Positions 1-7,903 are shown, numbered from the stretch's first letter. The stretch is 64,000 bases of DNA from Actinomycetota bacterium (GCA_018268465.1 JAFDWN010000012.1:32949-96948); one strand, 5' to 3'. Translations and numbers: made by a program. The notes: generated by a model from the sequence alone, not told the origin.

Positions 1-1181
1 TTGACGAACTGGCCGTCGGTCTGCCGCAGCGTCTCGGCCTGCCGGACGAGGTCGGTGATGGGATTCGCGTCACCGTCCCGCGCGACGGCCAGCGTCCTGG
101 CCAGCTCGTCGGTGGCCGCCACCCGATCGCCGCGCGGGAAGGCCAGGGCGGTGGAGATCGCTTCGGCGAGGGTCGCCACCGACGCCCCGCCCGGGCCGCG
201 GCCGGCGCGCGCGTCGGCCAGCAGCGTGTCGACGGCCGCTTTCGGATCCGGGCCGAGCGGGCAGCTGGCCGCCGCGCACTGCGCGGCGAATGCGTCCAGC
301 GCGGCCTGTTCACCCTTGACGCGCTGCTCGGCGACCGCCTCGGCGTTGACGCCCAGTGGCAGCGGCGAGTCGAGCACCAGCCGCGAGACCTTGTTCGGGT
401 GGGAGCCCGCGTACGCCAGCGCCACCTGCGCGCCGTTGCCCACGCCGAGCAACGCCAGGGTGGGGACGTCCCAGGTGCTGCGGAGGCGTTCGAGATCTTC
501 GGCGGCGTGGGAGTTGTCGTAGGCCGAGTCGCCGGGCGCGATGGTGTCGGTGCAGCTGGTGGTCGCGGCCATGGTGATGGCGCCGAGGTTGGCGACGGGG
601 TCGTCCCCGGACTGGAATTGCGCCTGGTCGAGCATTTCCTGGCGGTCGTAGTAGTCGCGGCAGTCCAGCGCCCCGGACATGCCGATACCGCGCCGGTCCA
701 CAGCCACGATCGGGTGGCTCTTGAGGACGTCGGCGCCCGCGCGGGACACCCACACCGGCAGCTGCACCGAGGTGGGCACGTCGCTGCCGGTGGTCATCAC
801 CAGCGGGCCGGCGTCCGCCGGAGTCTGGGCCGACCGTGCCCGGACCACACCGATGCTGACGATGCCGCTGGCGCCGTTGATCGGGTCCAGGTCGGCGTCG
901 TAGCTCGCGCAGTCGAGCATCACGCCGGGCACCGGGTCGGTTCCGGCGTCGTCGAACACGCGGGACGTGCAATCACGCCATGTCAGATCGTTCTTGGGCG
1001 CCTCGATGGGTGGGGGTCCGGTGGGCGCTTCGGTCTTCTCGGGTTCGCCCTGCGGTCCGGCGCCGGTATCGGTGGCATACCGCGGGTTGGCTGCCAGCCC
1101 GGGTGCGCAGCCGGCCAGCACGGTCGACAGCACAACAGTCGCCACACTCAGGGCCCGGAGTTGCTGACGATGCCGACGCAT
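1..1181 (-). CDS. Secreted alpha/beta-hydrolase lipoprotein, 3' end cut by window edge
   Basis: Minus-strand reading frame that starts with ATG at 1181 and runs off the left edge. The N-terminus is MRRHRQQLRA, a hydrophobic stretch, then a lipobox ending LAGC, so export and lipidation are predicted. It is followed by a Pro/Thr/Glu-rich linker and an alpha/beta-hydrolase core (VAVDRRGIGMSG, then a nucleophile-elbow region reading LLGVGNGAQVALAYAG, where Gly replaces the expected Ser). This layout resembles the mycobacterial tripeptidyl-aminopeptidase-like proteins (Rv2223c/Rv2224c/Rv2672). Position next to ribD-like and zapE genes favours the Rv2672 orthologue. The predicted site of action is the cell envelope. 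The missing Ser in the elbow makes catalysis uncertain, and the catalytic Asp and His would lie outside the window. Confidence 0.8.
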   Translation of the reverse strand, partial: MRRHRQQLRALSVATVVLSTVLAGCAPGLAANPRYATDTGAGPQGEPEKTEAPTGPPPIEAPKNDLTWRDCTSRVFDDAGTDPVPGVMLDCASYDADLDPINGASGIVSIGVVRARSAQTPADAGPLVMTTGSDVPTSVQLPVWVSRAGADVLKSHPIVAVDRRGIGMSGALDCRDYYDRQEMLDQAQFQSGDDPVANLGAITMAATTSCTDTIAPGDSAYDNSHAAEDLERLRSTWDVPTLALLGVGNGAQVALAYAGSHPNKVSRLVLDSPLPLGVNAEAVAEQRVKGEQAALDAFAAQCAAASCPLGPDPKAAVDTLLADARAGRGPGGASVATLAEAISTALAFPRGDRVAATDELARTLAVARDGDANPITDLVRQAETLRQTDGQFV

Positions 1182-1232
1182 GGGACCACAGTAGCGATTG
1201 GCTGCGACGGTCCCGCCGGACCGCGTGGGCCC

Positions 1233-2006
1233 TCAGCCGTGCCGGATGTAGCGGGTATAGAGATAGCCGTCGTCGTCGGACAGCACGTGGGCGCGACGCA
1301 TCCGGGTGTGCACCGCGCCCGCCCCCGTCGCGATCCGCGACGCCGCGCCACCGACGAGGACCGGTGCGATCGTCAGGCAGAGTTCGTCGAGGAGTCCGTC
1401 GGCTATCAGCAGGCCCATCAGATGCGGGCCGCCCTCGGCGAGGACGCGGAAGAGCTTGCGCATGGCCAGCGCAGCCAGGACGCGGGCGGGGTCCACGGCG
1501 CCGGGGTCGGTCGCCGACGCGTCGATGACCTCGGCGACGCCACCGAGCCGGTGTCGGGCGTCGGCCACCGAGCGTGTGCAGGTCAGGATCAGCGGCGCCA
1601 CCGCGCTGAGGGTGAACAGCCTGCCGTCCGGGTCGAGATCGGCGGAGCGTGTGACGACCGCGATGGGCGGCACCTCCGCCTGGCCGCGGCGTTGTCGTGC
1701 CTGGCGTTGCGCGACGGACAGCTGGGCACCGGCGTAGTTCTCCGCGCGCACGGTGGCGGCGCCGACGATGACGACGTCGGCCGCCCCGCGCATCAGGGCG
1801 AACACGGCACGGTCACCGGGCCCGCCCAGCCCGCCGGAGAGTCCGCCGTCGGTGGCGCCGCCGTCGAGGCTGGTGATCATGTTGCCGCGCACCCAGCATG
1901 CCCGGAGGCCGTCGGGGTAGGCGTACCACGCGGTCAGCCGGTCGTCGTCGGCCACGGTGGTGGGACCGAACTCTGTGAGGTATGTCCCAGCGGGGGTATC
2001 GGACAT
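1233..2006 (-). CDS. ribD: RibD C-terminal-type pyrimidine/dihydrofolate reductase (Rv2671-like)
   Basis: A 257-aa protein with a single RibD_C reductase domain: early motif NMITSLDGGATDG, then GAADVVIVGAATVRAE and a late LAEGGPHLMGLLIADGLLDELCLTIAPVLVGG. No N-terminal deaminase domain is present, so this is not a full bifunctional RibD. Length matches Rv2671 of M. tuberculosis (about 258 aa), which is reported to reduce dihydrofolate with NADPH and to affect para-aminosalicylate susceptibility. I chose ATG 2006 (MSDTPAGTYLTEFG); a longer frame to 2108 would run into the divergent zapE gene. Assignment to the reductase family is firm. The exact substrate is inferred from the Rv2671 relationship. 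Confidence 0.87.
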   Translation of the reverse strand: MSDTPAGTYLTEFGPTTVADDDRLTAWYAYPDGLRACWVRGNMITSLDGGATDGGLSGGLGGPGDRAVFALMRGAADVVIVGAATVRAENYAGAQLSVAQRQARQRRGQAEVPPIAVVTRSADLDPDGRLFTLSAVAPLILTCTRSVADARHRLGGVAEVIDASATDPGAVDPARVLAALAMRKLFRVLAEGGPHLMGLLIADGLLDELCLTIAPVLVGGAASRIATGAGAVHTRMRRAHVLSDDDGYLYTRYIRHG

Positions 2007-2040
2007 GAGGTCGATTGCAGCACGCCGATACGCTGCGTGC

Positions 2041-3099
2041 ATGCATGGGTCCAGCGGCGCAGGCCACCTCGTCGACCGGCATCCCACGGTCACCCCGGAG
2101 CGGCTCATCGCGCAGCTGATCCCGCCGCCGACGTTCGCCGACGTCAGCTTCGACAGTTACCGGCCCGACCCGGCCGAGCCGACGCAGGGCGCTGCGGTCG
2201 GATTCTGCCGACGGTTCTGCGAGGAGGCCGCCAAGCGGCGCGAAGGTAAGCGCAAGATGTTCGGCAAGCGGGAGGTGCTGCCCGGCGTCGGTCTCTATCT
2301 CGACGGCGGGTTCGGCGTCGGGAAGACCCATTTGCTCGCGTCGTCCTACTACCAGCTCGCCGCGCCGCACGGCGGCGGGCCGGCCTTCAAGACCGCCTTC
2401 GCGACGTTCGGGGAGCTCACCCAGCTGGCGGGGGTGTTCGGATTCGTCGAGTGCATCGAGCTCCTCGGTGACTACGTCGTGGTCTGCATCGACGAGTTCG
2501 AACTCGACGATCCCGGCAACACCACCCTCGTCTCGCGGCTGCTGTCGCAGCTCGTCGAACGCGGTGTCTCGGTGGCCGCGACGTCGAACACGCTGCCCGA
2601 ACAACTCGGTGAGGGACGCTTCGCCGCGCAGGATTTCATGCGTGAAATCCACACGCTGGCACAGATTTTCACCACCGTGCGGATCGAAGGCCCCGACTAT
2701 CGGCACCGCGGCCTGCCGCCTGCGCCGCAGCCGCCGACCGACGCGGAGGTCGGCGAGCGCGCGGCGGCCGTCGAGGGCGCCACCCTCGACGACTTCGATG
2801 CCCTGTGCGCGCACCTGGCGACGATGCATCCGTCTCGCTACCTGACCCTGATCGAGGGGGTGCGTGCGGTGTTCGTCACCGGTGTGCACCCGATCGACGA
2901 CCAGAACGTCGCATTGCGCCTGGTGTCGCTCACCGACCGCCTCTACGACGCCGGCATCCCGATCGTCTCCTCGGGGGCCAAGGTGGACACCATTTTCAGC
3001 GACGAGATGCTCGCGGGCGGTTTCCGCAAGAAGTACCTGCGCGCCACGTCTCGGCTGCTGGCCTTGACCGCGGCGGGGCAGCAGGTCGGCGCCGGTTAG
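2041..3099 (+). CDS. zapE: ZapE/AFG1-family ATPase
   Basis: A 352-aa protein of the AFG1/ZapE P-loop ATPase family. The Walker A motif is GFGVGKT at residues 90-96, followed by a Walker B-like VVCIDEFELDD, typical of this family. In E. coli ZapE associates with the division ring; mitochondrial AFG1 relatives act in membrane-protein quality control. The start at ATG 2041 gives a length close to Rv2670c and keeps the gene just clear of the divergent ribD start at 2006; GTG/ATG codons from 1957 on are possible but overlap ribD. The 34-bp divergent gap must hold both promoters, so they are probably overlapping and the transcripts nearly leaderless. Confidence 0.88.
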   Translation: MHGSSGAGHLVDRHPTVTPERLIAQLIPPPTFADVSFDSYRPDPAEPTQGAAVGFCRRFCEEAAKRREGKRKMFGKREVLPGVGLYLDGGFGVGKTHLLASSYYQLAAPHGGGPAFKTAFATFGELTQLAGVFGFVECIELLGDYVVVCIDEFELDDPGNTTLVSRLLSQLVERGVSVAATSNTLPEQLGEGRFAAQDFMREIHTLAQIFTTVRIEGPDYRHRGLPPAPQPPTDAEVGERAAAVEGATLDDFDALCAHLATMHPSRYLTLIEGVRAVFVTGVHPIDDQNVALRLVSLTDRLYDAGIPIVSSGAKVDTIFSDEMLAGGFRKKYLRATSRLLALTAAGQQVGAG

Positions 3100-3644
3100 A
3101 GCGGCCTGACCATCACGTAGTCGTGCTCGACGGCGCTGCCCAGCCGAAACGTCTTGGTCCCGGTGACGGCGAAGCCGTGTTTGGCGTAGAAGCGTTGCGC
3201 GCGGGCGTTGAGCTGGTTGACGCCCAGCCACACGCACGCGGCGCCCGATCGGCGCGCGGATTCCAGTGCGGCGGTCATCAGGGCACTCGATGCGCCGGCG
3301 CCGTGCGCGTCGGGCAGCACGTACATCTTGGAGAGCTCCGCGGCCGGGTGCGCGGTGACCGCGCGCTGGACGTCCTCATCGTCGGGTACGCCCCGGATGA
3401 GCATCGCGTAGCCGACCGCCCGCCCGCCATCGCGTGCCAGGAGCACCGCACGGTCGGGGTCGGTGAGATATCCGGCGAACCGTGCCGCGGAGAGGTTTTC
3501 GGCGATGAACGCGGCGACGTTTTCGGTGGTGGCCGACGGGGGGCAGGCCAGCGGGAAGGTTCGCGCTGCGACGTCGGCGAGTTCGGCCAGGTCGTCGGGG
3601 ACCGCTCCGGCGACGTCCACGGCCGGTGTCACCGCAGGCCCCAT
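3096..3644 (-). CDS. GNAT-family N-acetyltransferase
   Basis: A 182-aa acetyl-CoA-dependent acyltransferase of the GNAT fold. The acetyl-CoA region reads SKMYVLPDAHGAGASSALMTAAL, where the usual Q/RxxGxG/A loop is DAHGAGA, and the C-terminal part contains the typical NARAQRFYAKHGF segment. It overlaps the last bases of zapE tail to tail. Orthologous position in M. tuberculosis is Rv2669. Substrate cannot be read from the sequence; small-molecule or protein N-acetylation are both possible. Confidence 0.85.
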   Translation of the reverse strand: MGPAVTPAVDVAGAVPDDLAELADVAARTFPLACPPSATTENVAAFIAENLSAARFAGYLTDPDRAVLLARDGGRAVGYAMLIRGVPDDEDVQRAVTAHPAAELSKMYVLPDAHGAGASSALMTAALESARRSGAACVWLGVNQLNARAQRFYAKHGFAVTGTKTFRLGSAVEHDYVMVRPL

Positions 3645-3746
3645 CGGGCGGGTGTCGCGACGGGGACGGCGTCCCGGCTGCCTGGCGCGTCAGTTCGCAT
3701 GGTCCTCCTCGCTGTGCCTCGCATGATGGCACACCGGGGAGGTGGG

Positions 3747-4172
3747 TCAGGCGGCCCAGGGGCCTACGCCGCCGACCTTGTCGATGCGGATGTGGGTGAG
3801 GTATCCCGGCGGCGGATTGTCCGGCGGGAAGGGAACTCCCGGCGGGACCCGGGTCGCGGCCAGCTTGCGCAGGAGGTCCGGTGCGCCGCCGTCGGTGATG
3901 TACGCGGTGCCCTGGATCGCCAGATACGGCGTCATCGGCTGGCCATGTCCCGGTGGTGCGGCGATCGTGACGGCGACGCGCGCATCGCGGCGGATGTTGC
4001 GGACCTTCTTGTGTTCGGAGAGGTGCGCGACCACCAGCTCGTCGCCGTCAGGAGTGGAGTCCAGCGCCATCCACACCATGGTGACCTGCGGGCTGCCGTC
4101 GGGGTTGATGGTGACCAGGGTGGCGTCGCTGGCCGTTTCGACCAGCTGGCGGGCGGCGTCGTCGAGTTTCAT
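3747..4172 (-). CDS. PPOX-class F420/flavin-dependent oxidoreductase
   Basis: A 141-aa split-barrel protein of the pyridoxamine-phosphate-oxidase-like superfamily. The opening segment ATLVTINPDGSPQVTMVWMALD is the standard beta-hairpin that lines the cofactor pocket, and HKKVRNIRRDARVAVTI is the second conserved stretch. Mycobacterial members of this size often use coenzyme F420, but some bind FMN or heme, so cofactor choice is inferred. The gene stands alone between a GNAT gene and ogt, all on the same strand with gaps of 37-102 bp. Confidence 0.85.
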   Translation of the reverse strand: MKLDDAARQLVETASDATLVTINPDGSPQVTMVWMALDSTPDGDELVVAHLSEHKKVRNIRRDARVAVTIAAPPGHGQPMTPYLAIQGTAYITDGGAPDLLRKLAATRVPPGVPFPPDNPPPGYLTHIRIDKVGGVGPWAA

Positions 4173-4209
4173 GTGAGGTTCTACGGCGCCGCATGCCGTT
4201 TCATTCCCC

Positions 4210-4803
4210 TCAGAGCGCCTCCAGCTCGAGCAGCTGCGACTTGGCGGTTGTCCCGCCCACGTACTGGCCGGTGGATCCGTCCGAACGCACGACCCGGTGG
4301 CACGGGATGACGACGGGCAGCGGGTTGTGCGCGCACGCGGTACCCACCGCCCGGACGGCTCGCGGGTTGCCGACCGCGGCGGCGACCGTCGCGTAGGTTT
4401 CGCGCATCCCGTAGCCGATGTCGCGGAGGTGTTCGACGACGGTGCGGCGGAAGCCCACCGCCAGGCGCAGGTCCACCGGGACGTCGAATGCGGTGCGGCG
4501 CTTGGCGAAGTACTCGTCGATCTGGCGCGCGGCGGGATCGAGGCGGGCGGGGGCGCGCAGGATGCGCGGGCTGACCGACGCCGCCAGGCCGTCCAGGACG
4601 GCGGTGTGATTCTCGACGGCGTAGGCGACGCGCAGCAGGCCGGTGGGGGTGGCGGCGAGCAGCAGGACGCCGACCGGGGTGTCGACGGTGCGGTAGGCGA
4701 CGTCGAGTACGCCTGCGGCGTCGGCGGTCTTCACGAGGCGCCGGTGCAGTGCGGCCAGTACGGCGTCATCGGTATCGTCCTCGCGGAAAATGTTGGTGCT
4801 CAT
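4210..4803 (-). CDS. ogt: Methylated-DNA--protein-cysteine methyltransferase
   Basis: A 197-aa suicide DNA-repair enzyme that transfers the alkyl group from O6-alkylguanine to its own cysteine. The active-site motif PCHRV and following VRSDGSTGQYVGG are intact, and the DNA-binding helix-turn-helix precedes them. The N-terminal domain is also present. ATG 4803 overlaps the stop of the upstream ECF sigma gene by an ATGA, so the two are translationally coupled. Coupling to a sigma factor suggests a stress-controlled repair unit. Confidence 0.93.
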   Translation of the reverse strand: MSTNIFREDDTDDAVLAALHRRLVKTADAAGVLDVAYRTVDTPVGVLLLAATPTGLLRVAYAVENHTAVLDGLAASVSPRILRAPARLDPAARQIDEYFAKRRTAFDVPVDLRLAVGFRRTVVEHLRDIGYGMRETYATVAAAVGNPRAVRAVGTACAHNPLPVVIPCHRVVRSDGSTGQYVGGTTAKSQLLELEAL

Positions 4804-5279
4804 GGTTGTTCGTCCTCGGAATAGATCTTGCGCAGAGTTTTGATGCCGTCGGCGGCGGCGCGGCGCGCGGCGTCGGGGGAGTTGCCCAGCAGTGCGGCGA
4901 TCTCGGCGTACGGCAGTCCGGCGATGTGGTGGTAGGCGACGGCCTGACGTTGTTTGTTCGGTAGTCGGGCCATGGCCGCCCACACGTCGGAGTCGCGCGC
5001 GGCCGGGTCGGCGCCCGCGGCCGTGCTTTCGGGCAGGCACGCGGTGGGCACCGGTGTGCGTGAGCGTGCCCGGCCGACGTCGAGCGCGCGGCGATGCGCG
5101 ATGGTGACCAGCCACGCCTCCACGTTGGCCCCGGCCGGGAGGTCGGGGTAGGCGCGCAGCGCCGAGAGGAACGTCTCCGACCAGGCGTCGTCGGCGTCGA
5201 TCGGGCCGACGACGGCGCGGCAGACACGCAGCACCGTGGCGCCGTGTTCGGCCACGACTTCCTCGAACGGTTTCACCAT
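4800..5279 (-). CDS. ECF-type RNA polymerase sigma factor
   Basis: A 159-aa sigma-70-family protein with region 2 (residues about 5-75: FEEVVAEHGATVLRVCRAVVG, DDAWSETFLSAL, VEAWLVTIAHRRALDVGR) and region 4 (LPNKQRQAVAYHHIAGLPYAEIAALLGNSPDAARRA). It is compact, with no C-terminal extension. No anti-sigma gene lies beside it; the downstream partner is ogt, joined by an ATGA overlap. ATG 5279 was chosen because upstream codons in frame fall inside clpC2. Function as an ECF sigma is clear; the regulon is unknown, with ogt the obvious candidate target. Confidence 0.88.
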   Translation of the reverse strand: MVKPFEEVVAEHGATVLRVCRAVVGPIDADDAWSETFLSALRAYPDLPAGANVEAWLVTIAHRRALDVGRARSRTPVPTACLPESTAAGADPAARDSDVWAAMARLPNKQRQAVAYHHIAGLPYAEIAALLGNSPDAARRAAADGIKTLRKIYSEDEQP

Positions 5280-5323
5280 CACAGTCTGTAGACGCCGCGC
5301 GGGGTGCCGATGTGAGATCGCGG

Positions 5324-6040
5324 TCAGCTGTCGGTGAGGGATTCGAGCGCCGCGGCGAGGTCGCCCTCGGCACGGCCCTTGTCGAAGCCCAGCCGGTGCA
5401 GCGGGCCGTCGGGTTCCTCCGCTTCGAGCAGGGCGAGCAGGATGTGCTCGGTGCCCACGTAGTTGTGGCCGAGGCGCAGTGCCTGGCGGAACGTCAATTC
5501 CAGCACCTTGCGCGCCTGGCCGCTGAACGGGATGAGTACCGGGGTCGCGTCCGTGCGGGGTGGGAGGGTGACTGCGGCGCGAACCGTGCCGGCGTCGGCA
5601 CCCTGCCCGGTCAGCAGGCGCACGGCCAGCGAATGGGGGTCGGCGACCAGGGCCAGCGTCAGGTGCTCGGACCGGATCTCGTCGTTGCCGGCCTCGTGGG
5701 CGAGATTCTGGGCGGCGACGACGACGTTGCGGGCCCGGGGGGTGAAGCGGCCGAAGCCGGCGTTGGCATCCAGCGCGGCCTCGACGTTGTCGGCTTTCGG
5801 GACGAATCGCTTCTGGGCGGCCTGTTTGGTGACGCCCATGCTCTTGCCGATGTCGGTCCACGACGCACCCGACCGGCGGGCCTGGTCGACGAAATGACCG
5901 ATGAGATGGTCGGCGAGCTCGCCGAGGTGTTCGGCGGCCAGCACGGCGTCGCTCAGTTGGTCGAGTGCCCCGGAGCGCACCTGCTTGATCGCATCGATGA
6001 GATCGTCGAGGCGGATGGGGTAGGCGATGGGCTGCGACAT
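5324..6040 (-). CDS. clpC2: ClpC2-like protein, Clp N-domain plus N-terminal helix-turn-helix
   Basis: A 238-aa protein with no AAA ATPase module. The first half contains a probable helix-turn-helix (ASWTDIGKSMGVTKQAAQKRF, about residues 60-80). The second half holds Clp_N repeats (FTPRARNVVVAAQNLAHEAGNDEIRSEHLTLALV and a second TFRQALRLGHNYVGTEHILLALL). This is the architecture of mycobacterial ClpC2 (Rv2667). As I recall, ClpC2 binds ClpC1-targeting antibiotics such as cyclomarin, sparing ClpC1, and controls its own promoter. ATG 6040 is preceded directly by a promoter with two palindromes, giving a predicted leaderless mRNA. Confidence 0.88.
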   Translation of the reverse strand: MSQPIAYPIRLDDLIDAIKQVRSGALDQLSDAVLAAEHLGELADHLIGHFVDQARRSGASWTDIGKSMGVTKQAAQKRFVPKADNVEAALDANAGFGRFTPRARNVVVAAQNLAHEAGNDEIRSEHLTLALVADPHSLAVRLLTGQGADAGTVRAAVTLPPRTDATPVLIPFSGQARKVLELTFRQALRLGHNYVGTEHILLALLEAEEPDGPLHRLGFDKGRAEGDLAAALESLTDS

Positions 6041-6043
6041 GTC

Positions 6044-6088
6044 GTCAACTGTAGGTTGACGGGTCAGTGCGGTCAACGTCGGGTTGAC
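6044..6088 (-). promoter_or_regulatory. clpC2 promoter with two GTCAAC-N5-GTTGAC palindromes
   Basis: Two copies of the palindrome GTCAAC-N5-GTTGAC lie at 6044-6060 and 6072-6088, 28 bp centre to centre. On the minus strand a -35 TTGACC (6076-6071) and -10 TACAGT (6053-6048) are separated by exactly 17 bp. The -35 sits in the distal palindrome and the -10 in the centre of the proximal one. Transcription would begin near the ATG at 6040. This is the geometry of a tight repressor site, and the HTH in ClpC2 itself is the natural candidate ligand. Confidence 0.75.
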
Positions 6089-6224
6089 GGCGGTGTGGTG
6101 GCGAATTGTCCCGGCGCCGGGGTGAATGGGTGGCGAATTCCACGCATGCACTTCCAGCAAAGGTCTGCACGCGGGGGCTTTCTGTCGTAATCTGCCATTC
6201 CACAGTCAGTCCACAGGAGGCACA

Positions 6225-6533
6225 ATGCGCGGCATGTTCGTGTGTTCGGCACTGGCGGCCGGTGCCGCCCTCGCAACAGTGTTGGCGGCGCCCGCGCAGG
6301 CCGACGAAATCGACGACATCTTCATCAGCGTGCTCGATGATGAGGGGATTCCCTACACCTCGCCCGGCGACGCGATCACCGTCGCCAATGCGGTGTGCGA
6401 CTACCTCGCCGACGGAAATTCCTTGGAGGACGCGACCGTCGAAGTGATGAACGAGAGCGGTCTCGGCATCACCGACAGCGGATTCTTCGTGGGCGCATCG
6501 ACCGCTGCGTACTGCTCCGAGTATTCGCCGTAG
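6225..6533 (+). CDS. Small secreted DUF732 protein
   Basis: A 102-aa protein preceded by a perfect AGGAGG at 6215-6220, which fixes the ATG at 6225. A signal peptide (MRGMFVCSALAAGAALATV, cleavage after AQA) leads to a mature acidic domain of about 75 residues with the DUF732 pattern: DDIFISVLDDEGIPY, then AVCDYLADG and a final AYCSEYSP. The two cysteines in these last motifs likely form a disulfide. Such proteins are abundant in mycobacteria and exported; their function is unknown. Confidence 0.85.
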   Translation: MRGMFVCSALAAGAALATVLAAPAQADEIDDIFISVLDDEGIPYTSPGDAITVANAVCDYLADGNSLEDATVEVMNESGLGITDSGFFVGASTAAYCSEYSP

Positions 6534-6958
6534 CTAAGACCTAGCCGGCGAAGAGGAGCGGCCGTAATTACGTCGTTGTCGTATTCTCCGGCGACGTTCG
6601 TCGCGCGTCGTGCGTTCCTCGCGGAGGCTGTGCCCGGCTCAGCGCGGCTCGCCGTCAGGCGATATGGACGCGACCCTCGTTGTCGTCACCTGGGCACGGG
6701 CCGACGCCACCGGCGGCTTTGCGTGCTTTACGTCGGCGTTGGATGCGTTGACGCTGAGCCCTGTCGACAGGCACGGTTTCGTCGCAACAATTGCGCAGTC
6801 GACGTGGGATGACCCGGGGCAGTGGCGGTACACCCAGGCGTTGGGCAGGGGGAGCCGCTGGGCACAACCCTCACCGACGGTGACGCCCGGAGCCCGCGCG
6901 CCACCGAGGTTTCATCTCGACCGGCCCGCGGCCCAGGGCCCGTCACCGGTCAGGTGAA
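6534..6958. other. 425-bp interval without a convincing gene
   Basis: Short frames cross this stretch on both strands (for example 6610-6957 on the plus strand), but none has a ribosome binding site, a recognisable domain or normal mycobacterial amino-acid composition. I see no RNA gene, repeat or clear terminator. It may be decayed coding sequence or untranslated DNA before the tRNA cluster. Confidence 0.4.
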
Positions 6959-7069
6959 TTACTTCTTCTTGTTTGAACCCGGCGTGGCATTCGGTGCGGG
7001 CTTGGCCTTGGTCTGCGGTTCGGCCTTGTTGGGTCCACGCGGAGCGGTCTGCTTCTTATCGTCAGCCAT
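6959..7069 (-). CDS. Small Lys/Pro/Asn-rich protein, possible
   Basis: A 36-codon frame from ATG 7069 encodes a very basic, low-complexity peptide: MADDKKQTAPRGPNKAEPQT, then alternating KAKPAPNATPG and a C-terminal SNKKK. A GAGGA lies immediately upstream but only about 2 nt from the ATG, which is closer than usual. The composition is unlike shadow frames of GC-rich DNA, which favours a real gene. It resembles short basic disordered proteins that bind nucleic acids or ribosomes, but I cannot name a family. Confidence 0.45.
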   Translation of the reverse strand: MADDKKQTAPRGPNKAEPQTKAKPAPNATPGSNKKK

Positions 7070-7270
7070 TTCCTCATGGTAGATACGAGCGGGTTGTGGG
7101 GAATGGGAAACGGCCCGCTCTGTGTGATGAGAATGCCGGGCGGTCGGTCGCGGCTCGGGGCCCGCATGATGTCGACCCGAAAGGGCCGGCGGGGCGTAGG
7201 GGCGGATGCCGCGGGTGGGAAGCTGGTGCAGGACGGGCCGCGATGGCACTACTGTGACCTGCGTCGAACG

Positions 7271-7345
7271 TGGTGCGCGATACTGGGATTGAACCAGTGA
7301 CCTCTTCCGTGTCAGGGAAGCGCTCTCCCGCTGAGCTAATCGCGC
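7271..7345 (-). tRNA. tRNA-Val (GAC)
   Basis: The minus strand folds as a cloverleaf: acceptor GCGCGAT pairs with ATCGCGC, the D arm is TAGCTCAGCGGGAGAGC, the anticodon loop is CTGACAC (anticodon GAC), and the T arm is CTGGTTCAATCCCAG. The CCA end is encoded (7271-7273). First of three minus-strand tRNA genes in tandem. Confidence 0.95.
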
Positions 7346-7356
7346 GGGATACCTCT

Positions 7357-7430
7357 TGGAGGTGGAGACGGGAATCGAACCCGTGTGCACGGCTTTGCAG
7401 GCCGTTGCCTCACCACTCGGCCACTCCACC
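7357..7430 (-). tRNA. tRNA-Cys (GCA)
   Basis: Acceptor GGTGGAG pairs with CTCCACC, the anticodon loop is CTGCAAA (GCA), the T arm is CGGGTTCGATTCCCG, discriminator U, and CCA is encoded at 7359-7357. It lies 11 bp from the tRNA-Val gene, so the two are probably co-transcribed. Confidence 0.95.
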
Positions 7431-7456
7431 GCTGGGGTTGATGCGACTGCACCTCG

Positions 7457-7529
7457 AGCGGATGACGGGATTCGAACCCGCGACCCTCACCTTGGCAAGG
7501 TGATGCGCTACCAACTGCGCTACATCCGC
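7457..7529 (-). tRNA. tRNA-Gly (GCC)
   Basis: Acceptor GCGGATG pairs with CATCCGC, the anticodon loop is TTGCCAA (GCC), the T arm is GCGGGTTCGAATCCCGT, and the discriminator is U as expected for bacterial Gly. CCA is not encoded. It is the promoter-proximal member of the Gly-Cys-Val cluster. Confidence 0.95.
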
Positions 7530-7828
7530 GCGCCACGGGCGAGATCGTCGTCCGTCGCGATGCACGACGATAGTCGACGGACGCGCCGCGGCACAAATCC
7601 CCACCTCGACCCGCGGGAACGCGGCGGCCGGCGGTTGCGGGGGTGGCCGGTCGGGTCGCGCACGGCGGAGCTCGACCGGTGGCGACGGCGGACGACAGGA
7701 GCTGCGGGCTGCACTGCTCGGCGATCACCACCGTGCGCATGCGGGCGGGGATTCGGGTGTGAACGCCGGTCCGTGCTAGTCTTCGACGTCGTTCGGCCCG
7801 TTCGATTCACACATCGTGCGGCATCCCC

Positions 7829-7903
7829 GGTCTCGTAGCTCAGTGGGAGAGCGTCCGCCTCACACGCGGAAGGTCGCTGGTTCGAACCCAGCCGGGACCA
7901 CCA
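7829..7903 (+). tRNA. tRNA-Val (CAC)
   Basis: Plus-strand cloverleaf: acceptor GGTCTCG with CGGGACC (one G-T pair), D arm TAGCTCAGTGGGAGAGC, anticodon loop CTCACAC (CAC), T arm CTGGTTCGAACCCAG, encoded CCA. It faces the other three tRNAs. Accessory DNA with a Fic gene begins right after its 3' end, which is a typical integration position. Confidence 0.95.

Noticed and set aside
399-2249. 616-codon plus-strand frame opposite the left-end lipoprotein and ribD
   Set aside because: Shadow of two clear minus-strand genes with domain matches; composition is Arg/His/Gly-rich noise.
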